From NCBI GenBank assembly GCA_020635825.1, contig JACJZA010000012.1, positions 1 to 64,000 on the forward strand: a stretch of 64,000 nt of DNA, given 5' to 3'. Below the pieces are notes generated by a model, which did not search any database, was not told the origin of the DNA, and saw only the letters and a list, made by a program, of their open reading frames with translations. Positions 16,265 through 24,177 of the stretch are shown in pieces; position 1 is the first letter of the stretch, and each line of letters starts with the position of its first letter. Both the position numbers and the translations under genes were made by a program. Source of the stretch: Flavobacteriales bacterium (GTDB lineage Bacteria; Bacteroidota; Bacteroidia; Flavobacteriales_E; Vicingaceae).

Positions 16265-17853
16265 CAAAAAATGCTATCCCATATCATAAAACAGGTTATT
16301 TTTCTCAGTTAATTATAGATTACCTAGCTGAAAATGATAACTTATCTTCTTTTTATAATAACAGTTATTCTATAGAAGGTTTCGAAAAACAAATTTCAGA
16401 AAAACAACAATCAGAAGATGTACGTGAAGTTTTGGTTAATTCTTTACTGAAACAGTATAATGGATTTTCAATTTCTCAAGAAGTTCAAAATAATATTGAA
16501 AGCCTAAAAAATTCTAATACATACACTATTACAACAGGTCATCAGTTAAATCTTTTTACTGGGCCACTATATTTTATTTATAAAATAATAACAGTTGTTA
16601 ATTTAACCAAAGAACTAAAACAAAAATTTCCAGAGAATAATTTTGTTCCTGTTTTTTGGATGGCAACTGAAGATCATGATTTTGAAGAAATTAATCATTT
16701 TTATTTATTTAATCAAAAACATGAAATAACTAAAAGTAAAGAGGGTGCAGTTGGTAGAATGAAGTTGGATAACATTGAAAGTATTTTTTCTCAATTAGAT
16801 GAGACTTTGAAAGGGAGAACCGGATTGGAAGATGTTTTAGCTCTATTAAAAAAACACTATAAAAGTTCTAATACATATTCTCAAGCAATTCGAGGTTTGG
16901 TAAATGAATTGTATGGAAAATATGGGTTAGTGATTGTTGATGGAGATGATAAATCATTAAAAAGTTTGTTTGTCAATTCAATGAAACAAGAATTGATTGA
17001 GCAACAAAATATTGCAACAATAAACAAAACTTCTACACAATTAGAAAATTTAGGATATTCTGCACAAGTAACTCCAAGAGAAATAAATCTATTTTATATT
17101 GAAGATGGATTAAGAGAAAGAATCGTTTTTGAAGATGGGGTTTATAAGGTTTTAAATACATCTTTAGTTTTTTCTAAAGATGAGATTATTGAAGAGTTAT
17201 CAAATCACCCAGATAAATTTAGTCCTAATGTTGTGATGCGGCCTTTGTATCAGGAAACCATCCTACCTAATTTAGCTTATATTGGTGGAGGAGGTGAAAT
17301 TGCTTATTGGCTTCAATTAAAAGAAATGTTTCATCAAAACAATGTTACTTTTCCAATTTTAGGGTTAAGAAACTCAGGTTTGATAATAGATAAAAATACT
17401 TTTCAAAAAAATGAAAAGCTGGGTTTTACAGTTTTAGATTTATTCAAACATGAGGATGATTTGATAAAACAATACATCAAAGAAGGCTCTGATATTATTC
17501 TAGATCTTCAAGAAGAACAAAAATGTGTTGAGGAAGTTTTTAATGATATTGTAGAAAAAGCTGCTCTTATTGATCAATCACTTCAACCCATGATTAAAGC
17601 AGAACTTCAAAAAAGTTTAAAATCCATTCAAAATATTGAGAATAGATTAGTAAAAGCTGAAAAAAGAAAAGAAGAAGTAGCTATTAATCAAATAAAAAAT
17701 TTAAAAGAGAAACTATTCCCAAGTGGTTCTCTACAAGAAAGAAAAGAGAACTTTATTTACTTGTATTTAGTTTTGGGTCACAATTTTATAGACCAGTTAC
17801 TAGAGACCTTAAAGCCTTTTGAAAAGGAATTTACGGTTCTTTCTATTGATTAA
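16261..17853 (+). CDS. bshC: Bacillithiol synthase (cysteine-adding enzyme) BshC
   Basis: BshC attaches cysteine to GlcN-malate in the last step of bacillithiol synthesis, the low-molecular-weight thiol of Firmicutes and many Bacteroidota. The 530 residues are full length. Family motifs include TGHQLNLFTGPLYFIYK (about 96-112), FWMATEDHDFEEINHF, RPLYQETILPNLAYIGGGGE and a C-terminal helical coiled-coil (about 420-500). It overlaps the upstream lipoprotein gene by 4 bases. Its end overlaps the convergent T9SS gene by 11 bases. Confidence 0.94.
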   Translation: MTKNAIPYHKTGYFSQLIIDYLAENDNLSSFYNNSYSIEGFEKQISEKQQSEDVREVLVNSLLKQYNGFSISQEVQNNIESLKNSNTYTITTGHQLNLFTGPLYFIYKIITVVNLTKELKQKFPENNFVPVFWMATEDHDFEEINHFYLFNQKHEITKSKEGAVGRMKLDNIESIFSQLDETLKGRTGLEDVLALLKKHYKSSNTYSQAIRGLVNELYGKYGLVIVDGDDKSLKSLFVNSMKQELIEQQNIATINKTSTQLENLGYSAQVTPREINLFYIEDGLRERIVFEDGVYKVLNTSLVFSKDEIIEELSNHPDKFSPNVVMRPLYQETILPNLAYIGGGGEIAYWLQLKEMFHQNNVTFPILGLRNSGLIIDKNTFQKNEKLGFTVLDLFKHEDDLIKQYIKEGSDIILDLQEEQKCVEEVFNDIVEKAALIDQSLQPMIKAELQKSLKSIQNIENRLVKAEKRKEEVAINQIKNLKEKLFPSGSLQERKENFIYLYLVLGHNFIDQLLETLKPFEKEFTVLSID

Positions 17854-19882
17854 TCACTATTTTTTTAGATGAAATATTTTCACTTGAATTAATTGTAACC
17901 AAATACAAGCCATTACTCAGATATAGAGGGATTTCAGCATTTTTAACAGTATTATTAATTAAATGTTGTTTAATTAATTGACCATGAACAGAGTAAATAG
18001 AAATTGAAGTTGGTGAATCTACATCAGTTTTTAAAATAATGGAATTAGTGGAATTACTATAATAAAAATCTACTTCATTATTTCTAGTTAAAACAATAAT
18101 GTTTGAATAAGAATAATTACCATCAAAATCGGTCTGTTTTAATCGGTAATAAGTAGTTGTATAAGGAGCATAGTCTAATAATTGATAATTCAATTGAATA
18201 TTACTATTTCCGGCACCATCAACATAATCTAGGACTTCAAAATCAATGGCATTTTCCGATTTTTCTATGGTAAAGAAATCATTGTTAATTTCGGTTGATG
18301 TTGTCCAATATAAAAAGTTTGAAGAACCTTGTCGATTACCGTTAAACTCAGTTAAAGTAATTGGTAAAATTCCTACTGGTGTGCAACCGTCGTTTGAGTA
18401 GGTGTCATTTCCAGGTGCATCAAAAGAAACATAGTCTCCATCAGTATTAGAAAGTTGGCATCTTTGATAGGTGACATCATCAGTGTATCCGCCACCAAAA
18501 TCTACTGTAAGTGTTCTATATTGAGCACAATCTCCATTATAATTACCAAATCGACCACCTGTGTTGGTATTGTTGGCAAAAATTGCATAATAAGGACCTG
18601 TTCCACAGAGGCCAGAGAAATCAAAATTGTAAGAGGGACTAGAACCTGTAAAAACAACAGTTTTTGCATTAGCAGGTACTGGGTCAGCTTCAATAAATAA
18701 ACCGGCACATCCCGCGTCAGTGTTTAATTGTGCAACATAGGTTGGATTGGTTACCCATGTTTTGGTGCCACAACCAGAGTTGCAAAATGTCTCACCATTT
18801 GGAAAATCAACTGAAAGGCTATCCCAATATAAACTAGAATTTCCATTAGTAAATGTAAAAAATTCATCAATTCCTTCTGTACCTCCACAAGCATCCACTA
18901 GTATTCCGGTAATTTCAGCATTCGTACATATGATAGTAGTTTCATTTCCAGTTAAAACGGAAGTAGTTAAATAATTTTCAGTACAGTTTGCAGCTACTCC
19001 ATTATATTCAAAAATTGCAAAATAATAAGTTGTGTTAGTGTTTAAACCACCTACTGTAGTGCTATTTCCAGATCCATTATATACCACATATTCTCCGGCA
19101 GCAATTACATCTCCAGAGCCATATGAATTTGCATTGTAATTAGTTTGATCGGTTGGTGTGCCAGCAATAGGAGACGTAGAAGCAACAACAATACGGTTCA
19201 CACCATTTCCTGATGTCCAACTTAAATCTATACTATTACAGCCAATATTGGAAAAAGATAAAGAAGATGAGTTTGTTGTGGGTTGAGCATCGGGTGAACA
19301 AGTAGTACAGCTACTGGTATGACTCCCTAAATCCGAAACGTCATCCTGATTGTATTCAGTCCACTCAGTATCTAAAGTGTTAAATGGACAACTGGTCGCA
19401 TCATCAACGGTAATTCCACTACAGACACCACTATTTCTAACGAGTGTTTTATTTACAGTAGTGTTGGTTGATGTCCAAGCACTCCCAGGGTCACAACCTA
19501 TATTTCCAAAGATGTCTACTGGTGAAGTTGTAGAAATTTTATACAATTCAACAGCATCATCACCATTAAAAGTTAAAGAGCCCCAAGTTGCATCGGGAGA
19601 GCCATATAAAACAGCACTTGAATGTGCTAGAACATAAACAGCGCCATCTACTAATGTGCCCGATAAAGTTAAAGTGGCACCAGGTGCAGCAGAACCATTA
19701 TAATAAATTCTAATTTGATAATCGGCTAAGTTTACACTAGCTCCGGTACCATTGTAAATTTCTATGTATTTATTATTTGAACTACCTTCAATATATTCAC
19801 TTATGAATAAATCAGTAGCTTGAGAAAATACGTTTTTTGTAAAAAACAGAATAATACATATGAGTACTACTCGACAATACAT
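17843..19882 (-). CDS. Secreted lamin-tail-domain protein with T9SS type A sorting domain
   Basis: The 679-residue protein has a signal peptide (1-20), a lamin-tail domain (21 to about 135; LFISEYIEGSSNNKYIEIYN), a fibronectin III-like segment (about 200-310), a domain at 319-503 homologous to residues 29-219 of the product of the gene starting at 22430, and a type A T9SS C-terminal region (about 505-679) with YYRLKQTDFDGNYSYS and a final sorting segment ending KKIVINQ. It should be exported and then cleaved by PorU. Its mRNA begins with the structured leader at 19903-19940. Substrate or ligand is unknown. Confidence 0.85.
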   Translation of the reverse strand: MYCRVVLICIILFFTKNVFSQATDLFISEYIEGSSNNKYIEIYNGTGASVNLADYQIRIYYNGSAAPGATLTLSGTLVDGAVYVLAHSSAVLYGSPDATWGSLTFNGDDAVELYKISTTSPVDIFGNIGCDPGSAWTSTNTTVNKTLVRNSGVCSGITVDDATSCPFNTLDTEWTEYNQDDVSDLGSHTSSCTTCSPDAQPTTNSSSLSFSNIGCNSIDLSWTSGNGVNRIVVASTSPIAGTPTDQTNYNANSYGSGDVIAAGEYVVYNGSGNSTTVGGLNTNTTYYFAIFEYNGVAANCTENYLTTSVLTGNETTIICTNAEITGILVDACGGTEGIDEFFTFTNGNSSLYWDSLSVDFPNGETFCNSGCGTKTWVTNPTYVAQLNTDAGCAGLFIEADPVPANAKTVVFTGSSPSYNFDFSGLCGTGPYYAIFANNTNTGGRFGNYNGDCAQYRTLTVDFGGGYTDDVTYQRCQLSNTDGDYVSFDAPGNDTYSNDGCTPVGILPITLTEFNGNRQGSSNFLYWTTSTEINNDFFTIEKSENAIDFEVLDYVDGAGNSNIQLNYQLLDYAPYTTTYYRLKQTDFDGNYSYSNIIVLTRNNEVDFYYSNSTNSIILKTDVDSPTSISIYSVHGQLIKQHLINNTVKNAEIPLYLSNGLYLVTINSSENISSKKIVINQ

Positions 19883-19902
19883 TATAATTAAGAAATAATC
19901 AT

Positions 19903-19940
19903 AAAATGGTTTCGGGAATCTCCCTGTAGGTGATCATTTT
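19903..19940 (-). promoter_or_regulatory. Structured 5' leader motif, copy 1
   Basis: On the minus strand this 38-base element folds as an outer stem AAAATG/CATTTT closing an inner hairpin GGGA-GAT-TCCC, with conserved single-stranded ACCTACA before it and CGAAACC after it. It lies 20 bases before the start codon at 19882. A near-identical copy with a compensated outer stem (22450-22487) precedes the other secreted-protein gene. A near-match to the -7 box (TAATTTTA, 19962-19955) lies 14 bases upstream, so the mRNA would begin almost at the element. It matches no riboswitch class that I know. Confidence 0.6.
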
Positions 19941-20013
19941 AATGATTTATATAGTAAAATTACTTAAAGAAGCTTAAAAAAATGTGGGGTTTGGGTTAAA
20001 ATAAGGTTAACAT

Positions 20014-20034
20014 TTTTCAACATATTGTTGAAAA
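20014..20034. repeat. Perfect inverted repeat between the two T9SS genes
   Basis: TTTTCAACA and its complement TGTTGAAAA are separated by 3 bases. The left part belongs to a motif (TTAACATTTTTCAACA, 20007-20022) that recurs as TTAACATTTCAACA upstream of the other leader-bearing gene. It could be an operator site or a weak terminator for the small ORF upstream. Confidence 0.45.
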
Positions 20035-20054
20035 CGTATTTGCTAATCAATGAC

Positions 20055-20159
20055 TTAAAAATTGATAAAGTAGATTAATAGAAATAATGGAATTTGAAGA
20101 ATAGTAAACACAATTAGTAATATCTTTTGGAAATCTTGTACGGTTTTTAAACTCATCAT
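20055..20159 (-). CDS. Possible 34-residue single-span membrane peptide
   Basis: An ATG-ATG start 3 bases after the stop of the type B gene opens a 34-codon frame. The peptide has a polar N-terminus (MMSLKTVQDFQK) and then a continuous hydrophobic stretch ILLIVFTILQIPLFLLIYF, typical of a small membrane protein. The spacing suggests translational coupling to the gene upstream. No family is recognised, and so short an ORF may be chance in AT-rich DNA. Confidence 0.35.
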   Translation of the reverse strand: MMSLKTVQDFQKILLIVFTILQIPLFLLIYFINF

Positions 20160-20162
20160 TTA

Positions 20163-22430
20163 TTATTTTAAAAGGGTGATACTTCCGTTAAAAGTTTCTT
20201 TTTCATCATTGTTCCAAGAAATTCGAACGATGAAGAAATAAGTGCCATCTACTGCATTATTCCCATCAAAGGTACCATCCCAAGTATCATTTTTTGAATC
20301 AAGAGAATATAATTTTTGTCCCCATCTATTAAAGATATCACACTCTAAAGTTTTAATATTTTCACCTTTAATTTCAAACTCATCATTTATCCCATCATTA
20401 TTTGGAGTAAATACATTAGGAATATAAACAGTATTTGGATTTTCTAGTAAAACTGTAAATTCATAATTATCAGAACAATAAGTGTTAGAAGATGTAAGGG
20501 TCACAGTGTATTCTCCATTTGTAGTATAAGTATGAGATGGGTTGGTAATGGTACTGGTTTCATTATCTCCAAAACTCCACATATAATCTGTAATATTTCC
20601 TGATGAAGTATTATTGAAATTAATAGTAATAGGAGCTGTTGTTCCATATACAAAATCTGAAGTAAAAGATGAATAAACTCCGTAATCGTGAACGTGGAAG
20701 TATGCAGTGTCATTTCCACATCCATTCATTGCAACTACATATCCTTGTTCATCAACTGAAACAGTAATATTATCTAGGTTACTGCCATTCGACCACATAT
20801 AAGAAACTCCTCCACTTGCAGTTAAAGTAGTAGCTTCATTTTGACAAATAATGCTATCTCCTGATATCGATGCTATTGGATTTGCCCCATTGTTAATAAT
20901 GATGTTATCAGATACAGAGAAACAAGAATTAGTTGAGGTCACAGAGTATGTTCCGGAAGTAGTGATAATAATAGAACTTGATGTATCACTTGTATTCCAT
21001 AGATAGTTGTCTGAACCATTAGCAGTTAAAGTAATAGATTCTCCAGAACAAATTTCATTACTTGGATCTGAGCTTGATATAGAAACTGTGGGAGTAGTAA
21101 TGACTTGGATAAACACAGATTGTGAATCTCTATAACAATTATTGTAGCCTATCACATAATAATCTCCGGTTGTATTAACAATTTCAGAAGCCCCAGTGTT
21201 GTTATTAAACCAAGTATAATTATCAGCACCACTAGCTGTAAGTGTGGCATTATTTCCATCGCAAATTTCAGTAGAAGAAGGGGTTAAAGTAAGGTTAACG
21301 GTAGGAGCGTTGGTTATATTAATACTGTCAATTGCGCTTCCACATACTGTATTGCTAGTTACAGAATAAGTTCCTGCTTGAGAAACAAATATTGAGGAAG
21401 TGTTGCTCCCAGTATTCCATAAATAATTACCAGAACCATTTGCAGTTAATAAAATACTATCTCCTGCACATAATTCGGTTGTAGAGGAAGAAATTGATAC
21501 AGATGATGAATTATTCGCAATTTGAATTAAGATACTATCTTTAACAGGATTGCTACATGTTGTTTGTCCTTCAATGTAAAGGTAGAAATCAGAATTATCA
21601 GAAGCATCAGAATAATAGGATGTAGAGGAACTTGATGCTGAAGAAAAAGTTCCATTTCCTCCAATCCAAGTTGTAGAAATAAAAGTACCAACAATTGTTG
21701 CGGACAAATCTATTGTATCACCTGGACAAATACTAATTCCACTTTCGTTAATAGTTATCGATTTTTGTTCAATAGGAGCGGTACATCCATTGTTGGTATA
21801 AGTTGCATTTCCATTCCAGTCAAATTCAACCGAAGCACCATCTTCTGCAGATGACCCACCAGTTTGATTAATTAGTAAACTTCTATCGTAAGTTACCACA
21901 TCTGAGCAACTTGCAGGTGATGAAAAATCCATTGTTAAGGTTCTTAATCCTGGCGATGAATTGTAATTTGCAAAATGACCAGCTGTGTTGCCTGAACATT
22001 GAAAGATAATGTATAAAGTGTCATTAAGATTTGCAAAAGAATTGGCAGCAACATTAAAATCAGTGCTTGTTACTAAGATAACTTTTGAGCCAGCTGGCAA
22101 AACTCCACCAGTAGGTTCTTTTAATAATCCGCATCCTAAAATACTACTATTTAGAGTCGCAACTTTAGATGCTGTGGTTCCATTTTGGCAAATTCCTTTA
22201 TACTGATTGCTAGTGTTAGGCCAGCTAACATCAAGATTTGATGTGTTTAGATTGGTGGGGCCAACAGCAAATCGAACCATTTCATTAGCACCTTCAATAT
22301 TATTAGGGTCGCAGGCATCTACTAAAATACTTTCAATCTCAAAACAAGTGCTTGGAGTTTGTGCTTTTAAAGTAGAAATTAACGAAAAATAAAATAAAAC
22401 TATTAAGGTAGTTTTAAATCTAAAAAACAT
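20163..22430 (-). CDS. Large secreted Ig/PKD-repeat protein with T9SS type B sorting domain
   Basis: The 755 residues begin with a signal peptide (1-23, ending LKA). Residues 29-219 are a domain shared with the neighbouring 679-residue protein (ILVDAC near its start, GNATYTNNGCT at its end). About five Ig-like repeats with SGTYSVTS-type strands follow (about 225-570), then a PKD domain (about 575-665; YMWSFGDNETS), then a gliding-motility-associated C-terminal domain (about 668-755; PNVFTPNNDGINDEF and FNRWGQKLY), which is the type B T9SS signal. Likely an adhesin or surface-matrix protein. It has the same leader RNA as the 679-residue gene but a different sorting class. Confidence 0.87.
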   Translation of the reverse strand: MFFRFKTTLIVLFYFSLISTLKAQTPSTCFEIESILVDACDPNNIEGANEMVRFAVGPTNLNTSNLDVSWPNTSNQYKGICQNGTTASKVATLNSSILGCGLLKEPTGGVLPAGSKVILVTSTDFNVAANSFANLNDTLYIIFQCSGNTAGHFANYNSSPGLRTLTMDFSSPASCSDVVTYDRSLLINQTGGSSAEDGASVEFDWNGNATYTNNGCTAPIEQKSITINESGISICPGDTIDLSATIVGTFISTTWIGGNGTFSSASSSSTSYYSDASDNSDFYLYIEGQTTCSNPVKDSILIQIANNSSSVSISSSTTELCAGDSILLTANGSGNYLWNTGSNTSSIFVSQAGTYSVTSNTVCGSAIDSINITNAPTVNLTLTPSSTEICDGNNATLTASGADNYTWFNNNTGASEIVNTTGDYYVIGYNNCYRDSQSVFIQVITTPTVSISSSDPSNEICSGESITLTANGSDNYLWNTSDTSSSIIITTSGTYSVTSTNSCFSVSDNIIINNGANPIASISGDSIICQNEATTLTASGGVSYMWSNGSNLDNITVSVDEQGYVVAMNGCGNDTAYFHVHDYGVYSSFTSDFVYGTTAPITINFNNTSSGNITDYMWSFGDNETSTITNPSHTYTTNGEYTVTLTSSNTYCSDNYEFTVLLENPNTVYIPNVFTPNNDGINDEFEIKGENIKTLECDIFNRWGQKLYSLDSKNDTWDGTFDGNNAVDGTYFFIVRISWNNDEKETFNGSITLLK

Positions 22431-22449
22431 TTTATGTTAGAACAAAATT

Positions 22450-22487
22450 AGTATGGTTTCGGGAATGTCCCTGTAGGTAATCATACT
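22450..22487 (-). promoter_or_regulatory. Structured 5' leader motif, copy 2
   Basis: On the minus strand the outer stem AGTATG/CATACT encloses the same unpaired ACCTACA, hairpin GGGA-CAT-TCCC and CGAAACC as copy 1. The outer stem differs in sequence but stays paired, and the hairpin loop differs by one base. It lies 19 bases before the start codon at 22430. A perfect -7 box (TATCTTTG, 22508-22501) ends 13 bases upstream. Confidence 0.62.
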
Positions 22488-22500
22488 TAATTTTCAGTGT

Positions 22501-22508
22501 CAAAGATA
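22501..22508 (-). promoter_or_regulatory. Candidate -7 box for the type B T9SS gene
   Basis: TATCTTTG on the minus strand matches TAnnTTTG. It puts the transcription start within about ten bases of the structured leader. The -33 element is unclear. A possible upstream site, TGTTGAAATGTTAA (22556-22543), is shared with the neighbouring gene. Confidence 0.55.
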
Positions 22509-22624
22509 CTAAGTTAATATTTTTATAAATGTTATCAAAACATTAACATTTCAACAGTAGTAATAAGTTATCAACTTATAATAAAGTTGTTTAACGAAAA
22601 ATCTGATTATACCAATTCATATTT

Positions 22625-22632
22625 TATCTTTG
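22625..22632 (+). promoter_or_regulatory. -7 box directly before guaA
   Basis: TATCTTTG ends 5 bases before the guaA ATG. With the usual spacing, transcription would start at or within two bases of the start codon, giving a leaderless mRNA. Confidence 0.55.
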
Positions 22633-22637
22633 CAGGC

Positions 22638-24167
22638 ATGGAAAAAATATTGATTTTAGATTTCGGTTCTCAATACACACAGCTAATAGCAAGAAGAGTT
22701 AGAGAGTTAAATGTTTATTGTGAAATTCATCCATTTAACAAGCTTCCCCAAGTTGATGAAAATGTAAAAGGGATTATTCTTTCAGGAAGTCCTTTTTCAG
22801 TTAGGGATGAAAATTCTCCTAAGCCTGATTTATCAGCTTATAGAAATAAATTGCCAATGTTAGGAGTTTGTTATGGTGCTCAATATTTAGCCCAGAGCGG
22901 TGGTGGTGAAGTCCTGCCTTCTAATACAAGAGAGTATGGAAGAGCAAATTTGAATTTCGTGGATAATAGTCACCCATTAATGAAAGGAGTTGGTAATAAT
23001 TCTCAGGTGTGGATGTCGCATGGAGACACCATCAAAAAACTTCCTTCAAATACAAAAATAATTGCAAGTACTCATGATGTTGAAGTGGCTGGTTATGAAT
23101 TCGAAGGAGAATCTACTTATTGTATTCAATTTCATCCCGAAGTTTACCATTCAACAGATGGTCCAATTATGTTAAAGAATTTTATTGTTGATGTCTGTGG
23201 GTGTTCTCAAGATTGGACACCTGCTTCTTTTGTAGAATCAACAGTAGATGAATTAAAGGAAAAAATTGGTAACGATAAAGTTGTTTTAGGATTATCAGGA
23301 GGGGTTGATAGTACTGTGGCTGCAGTTCTGTTAAATAAAGCCATTGGTGAAAATCTATTCTGCATTTTTGTGGATAACGGGTTACTTAGAAAAAACGAAT
23401 TCGAAAATGTTTTAGATCAGTATAAACACTTAGGGTTAAATGTAAAAGGTGTTGATGCCAAAAATCGTTTTTATAGTGAATTATCAGGTATAAGTGACCC
23501 GGAAGCAAAAAGAAAAGCCATTGGTAAAGTATTTATTGATGTTTTTGACGATGAAGCTCATCAACTACAAGATGTAAAATGGTTGGCACAAGGGACGATT
23601 TACCCTGATGTAATAGAATCAGTTTCTGCAACTGGAGGGCCTTCAGCAACTATAAAATCACATCATAATGTTGGTGGCTTACCGGATTTTATGAAACTTA
23701 AAATTGTTGAACCATTACGTTTGTTATTTAAAGATGAAGTTAGAAGAGTTGGACGTTCTATGGGGTTAAATGAAGAATTATTGGGTAGACATCCTTTTCC
23801 TGGACCAGGATTGGCAATACGTATATTAGGGGATATTACTCCGGAAAAGGTACAGATTTTGCAAGAGGTGGATTATATTTTTATTGAAGGATTGAAAAAA
23901 GCAGGATTATATAATGAGGTATGGCAAGCTGGAGCAATTTTACTCCCTGTGCAATCTGTGGGAGTTATGGGAGATGAAAGAACTTATGAAAAAGCAGTTG
24001 CATTAAGAGCTGTTGAATCTACAGATGGAATGACTGCAGATTGGTGTCATTTGCCTTACGAATTTTTAGCTAAAACAAGTAATGAGATTATCAATAAGGT
24101 TAAAGGGGTTAATAGAGTTGTCTATGATATTAGTTCAAAACCACCTGCAACAATAGAATGGGAATAA
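22638..24167 (+). CDS. guaA: GMP synthase (glutamine-hydrolysing)
   Basis: GuaA converts XMP to GMP using glutamine and ATP. From ATG 22638 the protein has 509 residues: a class I glutamine amidotransferase domain with Cys78 (LGVCYGAQ), His166 and Glu168 (FHPEVYHS), then the ATP pyrophosphatase domain with the P-loop SGGVDS (220-225), then the dimerisation domain with GRHPFPGPGLAIRILGD and the C-terminal PATIEWE. An upstream in-frame TTG at 22587 would add 17 residues not seen in the family and lies before the promoter box, so 22638 is the start. The LysM gene follows 10 bases downstream. Confidence 0.97.
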   Translation: MEKILILDFGSQYTQLIARRVRELNVYCEIHPFNKLPQVDENVKGIILSGSPFSVRDENSPKPDLSAYRNKLPMLGVCYGAQYLAQSGGGEVLPSNTREYGRANLNFVDNSHPLMKGVGNNSQVWMSHGDTIKKLPSNTKIIASTHDVEVAGYEFEGESTYCIQFHPEVYHSTDGPIMLKNFIVDVCGCSQDWTPASFVESTVDELKEKIGNDKVVLGLSGGVDSTVAAVLLNKAIGENLFCIFVDNGLLRKNEFENVLDQYKHLGLNVKGVDAKNRFYSELSGISDPEAKRKAIGKVFIDVFDDEAHQLQDVKWLAQGTIYPDVIESVSATGGPSATIKSHHNVGGLPDFMKLKIVEPLRLLFKDEVRRVGRSMGLNEELLGRHPFPGPGLAIRILGDITPEKVQILQEVDYIFIEGLKKAGLYNEVWQAGAILLPVQSVGVMGDERTYEKAVALRAVESTDGMTADWCHLPYEFLAKTSNEIINKVKGVNRVVYDISSKPPATIEWE

Positions 24168-24177
24168 TTTATTAATA

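Noticed and set aside
18455..18974. Plus-strand frames inside the type A T9SS gene
   Set aside because: They are antisense to a domain-rich gene and have no recognisable product or start context.
19903..22487. Leader motifs as known c-di-GMP, fluoride or preQ1 riboswitches
   Set aside because: The conserved bases (ACCTACA, CGAAACC) and the small single hairpin do not match the cores of these classes, and the elements are too short.
22587..22637. Longer N-terminus of guaA from TTG 22587
   Set aside because: The extra 17 residues are not part of GuaA and the frame crosses the -7 box.
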